A stretch of DNA of 19,367 nt from CAIWKO01 sp964469155 (GCA_964469155.1 CAYXXU010000081.1:1-19367); one strand, 5' to 3'. Positions 1 to 8,582 are shown, numbered from the stretch's first letter. The notes: generated by a model from the sequence alone, not told the origin. Numbers and translations are program-made.

Positions 1-3000
1 AAATAAATTATTGAACGTGCTACGAACTATACAATTTGATGGACAAGGAGCTGTGCTGCAATTACAACCTGTTTTAACCTGAAAATATGAATCAGTTGAA
101 ATAATGCCAAAACCTTGCTGACTATTCTGTGTGGCGTATGTATCCGCAAACGAACAGCCTTTAAACGAAATACCATAAACAGTTTTCAAATCCACAAATG
201 TATTAAAATTAGTTCCATCGGCTAAAGCATTATCCCTTGTAAAATTGCAAAGGTTAAAATAGCTGATATTGGCACTCTCGCTACCATTTACCATATTATG
301 GTATTCTCTAAAATCAACAGCTATCTTGTTATTCTTAAATATTGCATTATCCGCAAATATAATTCCACCATGCTTTCCTGGTATTTCATTGCCACTTCCA
401 TCAAAAGCAGAAGTTACAATGCCACACACTGCATTTTCAATAGTCCCTCCATTTACTATTTGTATTATGCCCTGCTGGTAAACACCATTTACTGGTAATT
501 GATTTTGGTTTGTGTTGCCCCAAACTTCAATGCCTTTCCACAAACCACTACAAGCAGAGGAGAGTTTGCCTCCGTCAATTATTAATTTTGCTCTTGGCAT
601 TACACAAATTTTTGCACTCTTATTTACAAACACATTATTTGTAATATTCAATGTTACATTTGCATTTATTATAATATCATTATTCAGTTCCTTAACGTCA
701 CTCCACGTTGTATTAGCTGATATGTAGGTAGGCGTGTTATTATAATTACAATTACTGATAACTGGTATATTTGTTTGGAAAGGAATATAATTATGTGAAG
801 TAACAGTAACCAGAATATCTCCCGCACTTGAAGCCGAAATATCATTAAATGTTACTATGGCTTGATTGTTAATAATTGCTTGGGCGGATTGCCTCTCAAA
901 TATCTGTCCATCTTTATATAAACATACCAATGCAGAAGTTCCATTTGTAATATTATTAACCGTTACAGTTATATTATTTGAGGTATTTACAATAACAAAT
1001 GGCGGATCACATGAAACTTGAAATTTACTTGGATAGGCAGTCCATATTTCAGTTTCAGGGCAACCAACTAGATTATGTGAATAATCACAAAATCTAGGAT
1101 AGGGATTGTTATGAATATCATCAAAGGTTAATTTTGAAAGTTCTTCTGCTATACCTATATGAAACATAGCCAAAGGCTGTTGAATTAGATTTAAAAAATT
1201 ACAAAACATTTGATCGGTTAGCCCCATATAATAACCATCTCTTGTATTGCCAAGAAATGCAGCCCCCCCTGAATTTGTTAGTGTTGTAAATGCTTCTCCA
1301 CAATTTCTAGCACCATTTAGTCCAATTGCTTTGGTCATTCCATATGGCATAACGTAACAACTTATACTCCATAATAATGAAGGGTAATTTGAATTACTCA
1401 AATTGTCTAAACCATTATTTGCTTGACTTTGCGATCCAGAATAATCATGAGCATCTTCTGCTTGGAGCTTCCAATCTATTGGGTATCCATTATCTCCATT
1501 TGTCATTACAGCTATTCCACTTTCTCCTCCACTTCCATCTTTACCTGTTCCTCCATGACAAAACCAGCCAAATAATCCATAATGATTATTCATTTCTGTA
1601 ATAACCTCTGCACCTTTGTGTGTGCCCATGATAGTACCTCCCGGTAATATATATCCGCCATTATTATAGTAAGCATCATATGATGGTGTCTCACCCCAAA
1701 TATTGTTAGTAAAATTAGAAGGTAAATATGAGCCGACCCATCCAGCATCGCCATTATAATATCCTCCATGTCCATCAGGCATTAGTAAATTTTGCATGCC
1801 ATCAGCTTGAATCATAAATGAGTTTGTTAGATAACTATAGTTTCCATTGCCTGGATTTTGTTCATATTTCAACACATTACTTGTCCAACTGAGAATGTCA
1901 GTATCTGTTGAACACAATAATCTCCCAACGAAAATATTTGGATATTGCCAGTATGTATAGTCAGTTGGTTCCCCTAATAATCCATTTCCATCAGCATTCC
2001 AATCTGATATGAAGTCCTGAAAATACATATCTGTTTCTGGCACCCAAGCTGGATTTGTTGTCCCCGGATATCCTACTCCCTTACGTACGGCCATATTAGA
2101 CATATCTCCAGCTAATAAAGCCCAAACTGTTCCATTTTGCCAGGCATCATATAAAAATTGTCTTATGCACCCTGAAGTATCTGATATGTGATTTGAATGC
2201 AAAATATCTCCTCCTGCTGTAATGTAATGACTATAGATGTATTGTTTTGATATTATACCAATATCAATGCCTTTTCGTCTTTTCCAATTAATAAAATTTG
2301 TAAAATAACTTACAAGATTTGTATCTGTTATAATAAAATAATCTCTTGGTTTTACGATAAAAGAAGTTGGCGATAGACTTTGAAGGGAAGTATTCGTAGT
2401 TGAAGGAATGTCATTAGGGTTATTTACCAAATTTTTTAAAATATCAGAAAATAAATTCACTGCGTATTGACTTCTATTTTTGACTGAAATTATTGGATTC
2501 TCAGTACTTTGCTTCAAGTTGACGTTTATATTTATTGAAGAATAAAAGGTAAGCGTATTAGATAATGGATAATATTGAAATGGAATAATTTGTAAAGTTA
2601 TTATTCTATTTTTTCCATCAAATAATCCGTTGTGAATTACTTTTACCATTTCCAATGGAAACGCATTAGTTGAATTGTATGTATTTATATTAGGTTCTGT
2701 AAAACTATTGTCAGGTATGCTTATTGATTTTGGTTTTTGAACTGGGAAAATTTTTGCTGTTAAATTATAAGTTATTGAACTGCCAATAGTAATACTGATA
2801 TTATTAACATCTTTGCCTTCAGGTATGAATAATTTTATATACTTTACAGGTAAAGAGGGATTGCCCGTATCTTTTAAGAAATATACCTTTTGCATATTCA
2901 CCCTGCAGTATGTATTACCATCTATTTCTGTGTTGTTATTAATGGTTAAATCCGAAGCATTAAAATTTACATTATAATTAATTTGTGAATTAGCTTGATA

Positions 3001-3045
3001 ACTAAACAGCATTACGCTGATCAAATAAATTAGTATTCTTTTCAT
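1..3045 (-). CDS. Gingipain-like C25 cysteine peptidase, secreted, C-terminus off window
   Basis: This reading frame is open from an ATG at 3045 to the left edge (1015 codons, no stop), so the protein is truncated by the window. A signal peptide spans about residues 1-21 (MKRILIYLISVMLFSYQANS). A C25-type propeptide follows, containing GNPSLPVKYIKLFIPEG. The peptidase domain covers about 228-670. Its candidate catalytic pair is His497 in FCHGGTGKDG and Cys563 in LLWSISCYV, and it ends with HNLVGCPETEIW, the usual end-of-domain motif. An Ig-like domain follows (about 676-760), then Asn/Gly-rich beta-helix-like sequence (about 775-1015). C25 enzymes are exported endopeptidases that cleave after Arg or Lys; the specificity of this one cannot be read. 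A T9SS sorting domain is expected beyond position 1 but is not visible. It starts 11 bp after the upstream secreted gene, so the two are probably cotranscribed. His-Cys spacing (66 residues) is wider than in the classical gingipains, which suggests an insertion. Confidence 0.9.
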   Translation of the reverse strand, partial: MKRILIYLISVMLFSYQANSQINYNVNFNASDLTINNNTEIDGNTYCRVNMQKVYFLKDTGNPSLPVKYIKLFIPEGKDVNNISITIGSSITYNLTAKIFPVQKPKSISIPDNSFTEPNINTYNSTNAFPLEMVKVIHNGLFDGKNRIITLQIIPFQYYPLSNTLTFYSSININVNLKQSTENPIISVKNRSQYAVNLFSDILKNLVNNPNDIPSTTNTSLQSLSPTSFIVKPRDYFIITDTNLVSYFTNFINWKRRKGIDIGIISKQYIYSHYITAGGDILHSNHISDTSGCIRQFLYDAWQNGTVWALLAGDMSNMAVRKGVGYPGTTNPAWVPETDMYFQDFISDWNADGNGLLGEPTDYTYWQYPNIFVGRLLCSTDTDILSWTSNVLKYEQNPGNGNYSYLTNSFMIQADGMQNLLMPDGHGGYYNGDAGWVGSYLPSNFTNNIWGETPSYDAYYNNGGYILPGGTIMGTHKGAEVITEMNNHYGLFGWFCHGGTGKDGSGGESGIAVMTNGDNGYPIDWKLQAEDAHDYSGSQSQANNGLDNLSNSNYPSLLWSISCYVMPYGMTKAIGLNGARNCGEAFTTLTNSGGAAFLGNTRDGYYMGLTDQMFCNFLNLIQQPLAMFHIGIAEELSKLTFDDIHNNPYPRFCDYSHNLVGCPETEIWTAYPSKFQVSCDPPFVIVNTSNNITVTVNNITNGTSALVCLYKDGQIFERQSAQAIINNQAIVTFNDISASSAGDILVTVTSHNYIPFQTNIPVISNCNYNNTPTYISANTTWSDVKELNNDIIINANVTLNITNNVFVNKSAKICVMPRAKLIIDGGKLSSACSGLWKGIEVWGNTNQNQLPVNGVYQQGIIQIVNGGTIENAVCGIVTSAFDGSGNEIPGKHGGIIFADNAIFKNNKIAVDFREYHNMVNGSESANISYFNLCNFTRDNALADGTNFNTFVDLKTVYGISFKGCSFADTYATQNSQQGFGIISTDSYFQVKTGCNCSTAPCPSNCIVRSTFNNLF

Positions 3046-3056
3046 GGCTTTGTATA

Positions 3057-3977
3057 TTAATGTATTATTAATTTGCATATTTTATAATTTCCGCTGGCCT
3101 CACTAAATTTTGCAAAATATAGCCCAGCCCTGAAATCAGTTTTATTAATTTTTATGGAATATGTATTGTTAATATTAAATGAAACAATGTTTTTTCCTAA
3201 GATGTCAATAATTGATAAAGATGTAAAATGAGACTTTTTTAAATTATCCCAACTAATTGTACTTATACTATTGATCGGATTCGGAAATATAATTATTGAA
3301 TTCTCAGTTGAAGAATTATCTTGAATGCCTGAAAAACTTGGGAAACAGGAATTCTCTGCTGGATTTAAATATAAAACCTCATCATTTTGTTTAAAGCAGA
3401 TTAAATCCCACTCACATATACATGTTGAGTTTTGTTGAGAGGTTGGATAGGTTAAACCTAAATTACTTCCAATTCCTTCAATCCAAAAAGGATTTTTATA
3501 AGTTTGATCAAAATGTAAAACTCTTCTATAGTTGCCATTTATCAAAATAGAATCAACGCTTGTTACTACTGCAGAAAACTTCATTAAAGTATCACAACTT
3601 GCCAAGGAAATTTCAGTATAGAGAGATTTTATTGTATCACCCACATTCTTTGTAAAATCATACATTAACACCTCATAAGTGCAGTATTTTGAAACAAAAT
3701 ATATTTTCTTTGCCTGCTCTCGTATAGCTCCAAAATATATTGAATTTATAGTACTCAAAACCGAATCATTAAGTGTATATAATTTGTGATATAGTGTCAA
3801 ATTTATTACAGTATCACCAATCAAACCGTATTTTGTATCATATTCAAGTAAGCTTTGCGTATATTTTTCATTCCAAATAGCATTACTATCAGGAAATGGA
3901 TGATAGGTCTGACCACTAATATTTTTAAAAAATATTGCAATCAAAATGGCGGTCAATATTGTTTTTATTTTTTTCAT
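3057..3977 (-). CDS. Secreted protein with T9SS type-A C-terminal sorting domain
   Basis: The protein has about 306 residues. I place the start at the ATG at 3977; the frame extends to a TTG at 3986, but the ATG gives a compact signal peptide (MKKIKTILTAILIAIFF, cleavage near SGQ). The last 75 or so residues form a type-A T9SS sorting domain: IIIFPNPINSISTISW, then LSIIDILGKNIVSF and FRAGLYFAKF, ending in a Lys-containing strand (KICKLIIH). This domain directs passage through the outer membrane and usually attachment to the surface. The middle region (about 25-225) has four Cys in a short stretch (CICEWDLIC and nearby), possibly disulphide-bonded or metal-binding, and no family that I recognise. 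It lies 11 bp upstream of the C25 peptidase gene, so a shared transcript and a joint extracellular role are plausible but inferred. Confidence 0.85.
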   Translation of the reverse strand: MKKIKTILTAILIAIFFKNISGQTYHPFPDSNAIWNEKYTQSLLEYDTKYGLIGDTVINLTLYHKLYTLNDSVLSTINSIYFGAIREQAKKIYFVSKYCTYEVLMYDFTKNVGDTIKSLYTEISLASCDTLMKFSAVVTSVDSILINGNYRRVLHFDQTYKNPFWIEGIGSNLGLTYPTSQQNSTCICEWDLICFKQNDEVLYLNPAENSCFPSFSGIQDNSSTENSIIIFPNPINSISTISWDNLKKSHFTSLSIIDILGKNIVSFNINNTYSIKINKTDFRAGLYFAKFSEASGNYKICKLIIH

Positions 3978-4266
3978 TTTCACCAAATTTTAATTATTAA
4001 AATTCAATAAACAAATTTTCTCTAAATTTAAAATAAAATTGTTGATATTTATCAAGGTAAGTGTTATTTGTTGTCATTCTAAATAATTAATATCGCAATT
4101 ATGATCTATTTGTTTAATTCCCCCGCTCGGGAAAATGTTTTCCCCATGCCGTAACTATAAACCCCAATTACTCCCTCAAATGCTTCACTTAATATTACAC
4201 GCTGAATAAAATCGAAATATTTTATGGATTTCTTCGGAAAAATTCCAAAAACATATGCATTTCTAT

Positions 4267-4876
4267 TAATGCAAAATGTGTTTTTGGGATTACACGTGTC
4301 ATCCACTGTATTACATAAGCCGATTTTTGCATTACACAACTATTCTACATCGATACATGAGCTGATTTTTGCATTACACACTCAATCTACGTCGATACAT
4401 CAGCCTTCGCGGTCCACTCGCAACATGTTTTCATCGATACATTAGCCGACGACACTAATGCGGGAAGTGATTTTTGCATTACACACTCAATCTACATCGA
4501 TACATGAACCTTCGCGGTCGATACACAGACAGATTTCTTAATTACATGAGCCGACGCGGTCGATACGCATGCTGACTACATGATTACATGAGGTGAAAAA
4601 TGACTTGTAAGGTACCGACGCGGTCATTACATAAGCCGACACGGTCGATGTAAGATTTGAAATTGTTTATGCAAATGCCGGAGTGGTTAATGTAAAGCCC
4701 GTAATCATCGATACACAAACCGTAATGGTCGATGCAAGCTGTAAAATAGTTCATGTTTCAATCGAAAGGGTCAATGCACCGCTCGGAATAGTTTTTACCT
4801 AAGTCTGATTGGCTGATGCAAACCGACCAATGATGAATGTACATTTACTAATGCGCTGCCGACTGATGTCTTGGTC
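4267..4876. repeat. Degenerate 21-bp tandem array, about 29 units
   Basis: Unit boundaries fall every 21 bp from 4267 to 4876, with one 22-bp unit at 4603-4624. The best-conserved form is CGATACAT(G/A)AGCC followed by GACGCGGT. Clear copies are at 4393, 4435, 4498, 4540, 4625 and 4709. In the left half the units alternate between a CATTACACA...CTACAT type (4330, 4372, 4477) and a CGATACAT type (4351, 4393, 4498), giving a 42-bp higher-order period. Towards the right the units decay, but the phase is kept (for example 4646, 4667, 4688, 4730, 4751, 4772, 4814). No spacers separate the units. A short heptapeptide ORF across the left half (LH.....IH.....) follows simply from the 21-bp period and is soon closed by stops. 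Bases 3978-4266, upstream of the array, are AT-rich with nothing recognisable. Confidence 0.85.
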
Positions 4877-4989
4877 CGAAGGTCTTGGTCTGCTACATGG
4901 CGGATGGGACTTGGGACTGGTTCTTCCAACTCCACACTCCTAACTTCCTCTTGCCGACTGAGGATTGAAGACTGCCGACTGATTTCTTG

Positions 4990-5057
4990 GGGCTTGAAAT
5001 TTGGGGCTTGGGACTTGGGATTTTGGTCAACTCCGAACTCCAAACTCCCAACTCCAG
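4990..5057. repeat. 7-bp-period low-complexity repeat (CTTGGGA / ACTCCAA)
   Basis: Two blocks have a 7-bp period: TTGGGGCTTGGGACTTGGGA (5001-5020) and ACTCCGA, ACTCCAA, ACTCCCA, ACTCCAG (5030-5057). The two are roughly reverse complements (TTGGAGT and CTTGGGA), so the region could fold. The wider stretch 4877-5065 also has scattered GACTG and GCCGACTG words and contains no credible gene. It lies directly downstream of the rlmB stop codon. Similar words recur at 5985-6041 on the other side of rlmB. Confidence 0.6.
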
Positions 5058-5065
5058 CAACTTCC

Positions 5066-5806
5066 TCACGTCCTCTGTTTCACCGCCTCAAACAGCACTA
5101 TTCCGGCGGCTACCGAAACATTCAGCGAAGCAATCTGGCCCGGCATATGTATTTTCAGTTTGCGGTTGGCAGCTTTCAGCAGGTTATCGGAAATGCCATC
5201 ATCTTCCGAGCCCATGATAATGGCCGTTGGCAGGCTATAATCGCAATGGTAGTAAAGATCATCAGCCTTTTCGGTTATGGCGGCTATCTGCAGGCCGCTG
5301 GCCTGCAAATACTCAAGCGTTCTTATCATACTATAGCTGCGGCACACCGGTATTTTGTTCAACGCACCGGCCGAACTCTTCATGGCATCGGCGCTCACCC
5401 TCACCGAATTGTGGTAGGGTATCACAATGGCATTGGCGCCTGCGCATTCGGCCGAGCGGGCAATGGCCCCGAAGTTACGCACATCGGTTATGCGGTCCAA
5501 TACCAGTATCAAAGGGGTCTTGCCTTGTTCGAACAAGATGGGGATAATGTTCTCAATATCCTGGTAGGTAACATTGCACATAAAACCTATCACTCCCTGG
5601 TGGTTTTTGCGCGTCACGCGGTTCAGTTTTTCGATAGGGACAAACTGGTAGGGGATGTTCCGTTGGGCCAGCAGCATGCGAAACTCGTGAAACAACTCCG
5701 ACTGCAGCCCTTTTTGTACCAAAATCTTATCAACCTCCTTGCCCGCATGTATAGCCTCCATCACCGGGCGAATACCATATAGTAACTGATCTTTTTCTTC
5801 TTTCAT
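5066..5806 (-). CDS. rlmB: 23S rRNA (guanosine-2'-O-)-methyltransferase, RlmB/TrmH (SpoU) family
   Basis: The protein has 246 residues, normal for RlmB. I chose the ATG at 5806 (MKEEKDQLLYGIRPV); the frame runs back to a TTG at 5848 but that adds an unconserved tail. The N-terminal RNA-binding domain (about 1-85) has YGIRPVMEAI and HQGV. The SPOUT methyltransferase domain shows all three family motifs: NFGAIARSAECAGA (Asn111, Arg117) for motif 1, IIMGSEDDGIS (about 196-206) for motif 2, and IHMPGQIASLNVSVAAG (about 219-235) for motif 3, which forms the knotted S-adenosylmethionine site. The family methylates the 2'-OH of a guanosine in 23S rRNA (G2251 in E. coli); family members that act on tRNA cannot be excluded by motif alone. 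The gene stands alone between repeat tracts. Confidence 0.93.
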   Translation of the reverse strand: MKEEKDQLLYGIRPVMEAIHAGKEVDKILVQKGLQSELFHEFRMLLAQRNIPYQFVPIEKLNRVTRKNHQGVIGFMCNVTYQDIENIIPILFEQGKTPLILVLDRITDVRNFGAIARSAECAGANAIVIPYHNSVRVSADAMKSSAGALNKIPVCRSYSMIRTLEYLQASGLQIAAITEKADDLYYHCDYSLPTAIIMGSEDDGISDNLLKAANRKLKIHMPGQIASLNVSVAAGIVLFEAVKQRT

Positions 5807-5855
5807 AATTAGTGACAAAATTAAACAATATTTACATCCAATCCTCAAGTCTCCC

Positions 5856-5883
5856 CAGTCAGCAATCCGCAGTCAGCAATCCG
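5856..5883. repeat. 14-bp direct repeat, two exact copies
   Basis: CAGTCAGCAATCCG occurs twice in tandem (5856-5869 and 5870-5883), followed by a decayed third copy beginning CAGTTTGCCGATTGG. Fourteen is twice the 7-bp period seen in the neighbouring repeats. The repeat sits in the short leader upstream of rlmB. Confidence 0.7.
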
Positions 5884-5942
5884 CAGTTTGCCGATTGGCA
5901 ACTACCGACATCCTGGCTAATGACTATTGGATTATGGCTAAA

Positions 5943-6041
5943 AAGAATTTCTCTGTGACACTCTGTGTCTTCTCTGTGTAATAGCTCCGAACTCCAAACT
6001 CCGAATTCCAAACTCCGAACTCCAAACTCCAAACTCCAAAC
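5943..6041. repeat. CTCTGTG-rich tract followed by 7-bp ACTCCAA/ACTCCGA array
   Basis: Bases 5949-5980 contain imperfect copies of TCTCTGTG and CTCTGTGTCTTC. A clean 7-bp array follows (about 5985-6041) in which ACTCCAA and ACTCCGA alternate for about eight units, one mutated to ATTCCAA. It ends just before the stop codon of the exported protein gene at 6050. The first part resembles TTTGTGTC-type words near 9250 and 15690 in this window, so these may be copies of one dispersed low-complexity family. Confidence 0.65.
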
Positions 6042-6049
6042 TTCTTCCC

Positions 6050-6931
6050 TCATTCCATCTTCACCGCCACCTCTTTCAACCACTTTCCGCATCCGTCCAC
6101 CCTCAGCCAATAGAGTTCATGTTCTTTCAGCGAAAGGTTTTCGAGGTTATAATTGAAGGTCTGGAATCCCGAACGATACATTTTTTCATCAAAAATTACC
6201 TTTATTTTTTTGTTGTGGTTATCGTAGATAGTAAGCGAAACCAGTCCCGACCAGGGCATATCCCAGTTTATCTCACCCTTCAGCGAGAATCCTTTTTCGC
6301 TTTTATCGGGAAACGAATAATCGTAAATAAACCCGCTGGCCCTTTCGGCTTTCATGTTGGCCATAGCAAACTTTACAAAATCCTTCAGTTTTTTCACTTT
6401 GGCCGCATCGCTGCCCGTAATTTCGTTGGGCGAAATACTATCGGTGAGCACCCACACTGCCTGTTGGCCGGTATTGTCGAAGGTTCCGAGGCTCTCTATC
6501 AGCAGGGCCAGTTCGTGCAGATAACCCTCCGACATTCCGTCGAGCATAAAGTTGCTGCTTGCGCCCGGCGAACGGTCGTGCTTTTGGGTGCAAAAAGCAC
6601 TGATGGTATAATCGGCGCTGCCATGAGGACCCATTGCGAACATTTCGTTTTTGGCCACCATCATATCCTGTATCGAATCGTAAACACAGGTCAGCCTGCG
6701 CCCGGTTTCCACATTAAGTTCAAGCGGTTGCGCCATAAGGTTTTTAATTTTAACAGTAATACACCTGCCATAATGCCCGTGGCTATTTTCGGCAGAGTAT
6801 TCGCGCCCTGTAATATCCACTTTCACCATTTTTTTCTGGATCGCCTCAAAAAGACTGAGCGACAGAATTTCGGCCTTTAGTACATAACTGCAAAGCAGCA
6901 ATACAAGCAAAACAAAAATTTTAGTTTTCAT
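6050..6931 (-). CDS. Exported protein of unknown function
   Basis: The product has 293 residues, starting with a clear signal peptide (MKTKIFVLLVLLLCSYVLKA, cleavage near residue 20). I do not recognise the family with certainty. Visible features are GHYGRCITVKIKN and a beta-rich segment (about 50-110), a Cys-containing AFCTQKHDRSPG (about 112-123), an acidic helical stretch SEGYLHELALLIESLG, and GQQAVWVLTDSIS (about 155-167). The last third (about 215-293) is beta-rich and could be a separate sandwich domain (MPWSGLVSLTIYDNHNKKI...). It lacks a lipobox and a T9SS tail, so a periplasmic location is the simplest reading. The three Cys outside the signal peptide in the first half could pair. 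It is divergent from the wbqC-like gene, with about 100 bp of shared upstream DNA. Confidence 0.8.
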   Translation of the reverse strand: MKTKIFVLLVLLLCSYVLKAEILSLSLFEAIQKKMVKVDITGREYSAENSHGHYGRCITVKIKNLMAQPLELNVETGRRLTCVYDSIQDMMVAKNEMFAMGPHGSADYTISAFCTQKHDRSPGASSNFMLDGMSEGYLHELALLIESLGTFDNTGQQAVWVLTDSISPNEITGSDAAKVKKLKDFVKFAMANMKAERASGFIYDYSFPDKSEKGFSLKGEINWDMPWSGLVSLTIYDNHNKKIKVIFDEKMYRSGFQTFNYNLENLSLKEHELYWLRVDGCGKWLKEVAVKME

Positions 6932-7033
6932 AACTTCTTAAATTTAGGGGTTGGTAGGGTAGCGGTTATTTCATACGTGATTTTTTGCACCTAACGTAAA
7001 AGCGCGCAAAAAAATGTATTGTTGCAAATAAAA

Positions 7034-7678
7034 ATGGTGATATTTGCGAAAAAAAATATTTTGATATTTACGACACAATATCTGCCTCCCGTTGATTTCT
7101 TCCTAAATGCTTATGCAGCAGACAAAATTGTGATAGAAGCCTGCGAAAATTTTATCAAACAAACCTATCGCAACCGCTGTTCAATTTATTCGGCAAACGG
7201 AAAAATAGACCTCACGGTTTTTCTGGAGAAATGTCGCCGCAACCATTTACCTCTGAAGGAAGTTAAAATATCATACACCCAACCCTGGAACAGGATACAC
7301 TGGCGCGCCATAGTGTCGGCTTACAGCAATTCTCCTTTTTTTATGTATTATGAGCAGGATTTTGAAAAGTTTTACAACCCTCAATACCATTGGCTGCTCG
7401 ATTATAATACTCAAATTCTTACCCTATGCCTTTCACTACTCGGGATGGAAAAAGAGATCGTATTTTCAGAAAATTATTTGCCGGAATATCCGCATGGATA
7501 TGATTTTCGCAACCGCTTTGCTCCCGGCAAAGCATCTGAAACGGCGCTCACAAAATATTCGCAGGTATTCGATAATAAATTCGGGTTTATCCCGGGCCTG
7601 AGCATCATCGATCTGTTGTTTAACCGTGGCCCTGAAGCCTTAGAGTATATTAAAAAGCATACTCAGAGTATTTCATAG
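7034..7678 (+). CDS. WbqC-like family protein
   Basis: The protein has about 214 residues from the ATG at 7034 (a TTG at 7019 in the same frame is less likely). The sequence follows the WbqC family plan: an opening FTTQYLPPVDFFLNAYAADK, then KQTYRNRCSIYSANGKIDLT (about 50-70), NRIHWRAIVSAYSNSPFFMYY (about 90-115), a C-terminal LLDYNTQILTLCLSLLG, and HGYDFRNRFAPG. Family members lie in or near O-antigen and polysaccharide loci, and related proteins have been linked to glycine or amino-acid modification of sugars; the reaction is not settled, so no substrate is given here. The overlap with glycan biosynthesis is consistent with the sugar genes at 9382-12744, although those lie on the opposite strand. 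The NlpC/P60 gene follows after 76 bp. Confidence 0.82.
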   Translation: MVIFAKKNILIFTTQYLPPVDFFLNAYAADKIVIEACENFIKQTYRNRCSIYSANGKIDLTVFLEKCRRNHLPLKEVKISYTQPWNRIHWRAIVSAYSNSPFFMYYEQDFEKFYNPQYHWLLDYNTQILTLCLSLLGMEKEIVFSENYLPEYPHGYDFRNRFAPGKASETALTKYSQVFDNKFGFIPGLSIIDLLFNRGPEALEYIKKHTQSIS

Positions 7679-7754
7679 GATATATCAATCGTTGATCGAA
7701 GTATTAGTATACCCGTTTGAATAAAATTTCGTTATTTTGTAAAAAATAGTTGTA

Positions 7755-8534
7755 ATGGCATTTGGTATTTGTGTTTTAAGTGTGATACCGGTTCGTTCCG
7801 AACCTTCCGAAAGATCTGAAATGGTTTCTCAATTGCTTTTTGGCGAATTGTTCGAAATATCAGAAACATCGGGTTCGTGGATCAGGATAGTCAATCTTTT
7901 TGATCTGTATGAAGGCTGGATTGATTCCCGACAGTGCAAACGATTATCCGAACCTGAAGTTGAAGTGCTCCAAGCCTTAAACACCTATATTGCTTCCGAT
8001 CTGGTTCAGCTTATATACAATAAGACCACGAAAACAAATATAATGGTGCTGATGGGAAGTACTTTCCCCGGAATCATTAACTCTGAGCTCAGTATTGCCG
8101 GTGAAGATTATGTCTTTGAAAACGACTATATCGATCCGCGTCAAAAGGTTGATGGAAATAAGGTAGCCGATATAGCCATGCAGTATCTCCATGCTCCCTA
8201 TTTGTGGGGTGGCAGAACCCCTTTTGGAATTGACTGTTCGGGATTAACTCAAATTGTTATGAAAATATGTGGGGTGAAAATTCCCAGGGATGCTGCCCAG
8301 CAAGCCCAGACTGGCAATACTGTTGATTTTATTTCAGAGGTTGCGCCGGGCGACCTGGCCTTTTTCGAAAATGCCGATGGCGAGATCATTCATACCGGTA
8401 TCTTCATCAACGAACAAATGATCATTCATTCTTCCGGATTCGTGAGGATTGATGCCATTGACCATGAAGGAATTTATAACAGGGTGGCCCAGCGCTATAC
8501 TCATAAGCTCAAGCTAATAAAACGTCATATCTGA
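7755..8534 (+). CDS. NlpC/P60 cysteine peptidase with N-terminal SH3 domain (YkfC-like)
   Basis: The product has 259 residues. The N-terminal bacterial SH3 domain (about 3-65) includes GICVLSVIPVRSEPSERSEM and YEGWID. The C-terminal NlpC/P60 domain (about 135-245) carries the full triad: Cys161 in FGIDCSGL, His213 in EIIHTGIF and His225 in MIIHSSGF, plus the supporting PYLWGGRTPFG and APGDLAFF. Such enzymes cut gamma-D-Glu to diamino-acid bonds in cell-wall peptides. There is no signal peptide, and the start matches YkfC-type proteins that act on recycled muropeptides in the cytoplasm; that location is inferred. The DUF4294 gene starts 48 bp after its stop, so they may be cotranscribed. Confidence 0.9.
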   Translation: MAFGICVLSVIPVRSEPSERSEMVSQLLFGELFEISETSGSWIRIVNLFDLYEGWIDSRQCKRLSEPEVEVLQALNTYIASDLVQLIYNKTTKTNIMVLMGSTFPGIINSELSIAGEDYVFENDYIDPRQKVDGNKVADIAMQYLHAPYLWGGRTPFGIDCSGLTQIVMKICGVKIPRDAAQQAQTGNTVDFISEVAPGDLAFFENADGEIIHTGIFINEQMIIHSSGFVRIDAIDHEGIYNRVAQRYTHKLKLIKRHI

Positions 8535-8582
8535 AAACATCTGTCTGGCATAAAAATTGACCTTTTCTATTAAAATAAAACG

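Noticed and set aside
269..727. Short plus-strand ORFs at the left end
   Set aside because: They are antisense to the continuous C25 peptidase frame.
4224..4445. Plus-strand 73-residue ORF with a heptapeptide pattern (LH/IH every seven residues)
   Set aside because: The pattern follows from the 21-bp DNA array, and the frame meets stops as soon as the array continues past 4445.
4267..4876. CRISPR array
   Set aside because: Units abut with no spacers, diverge gradually and have no cas genes nearby.
4871..5782. Plus-strand 303-residue ORF opposite rlmB
   Set aside because: It lies antisense to a gene with all SpoU motifs; its sequence has no recognisable domain.
6119..6880. Plus-strand 253-residue ORF opposite the exported protein
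   Set aside because: The minus strand has a signal peptide and a better protein profile; the plus frame is a shadow.
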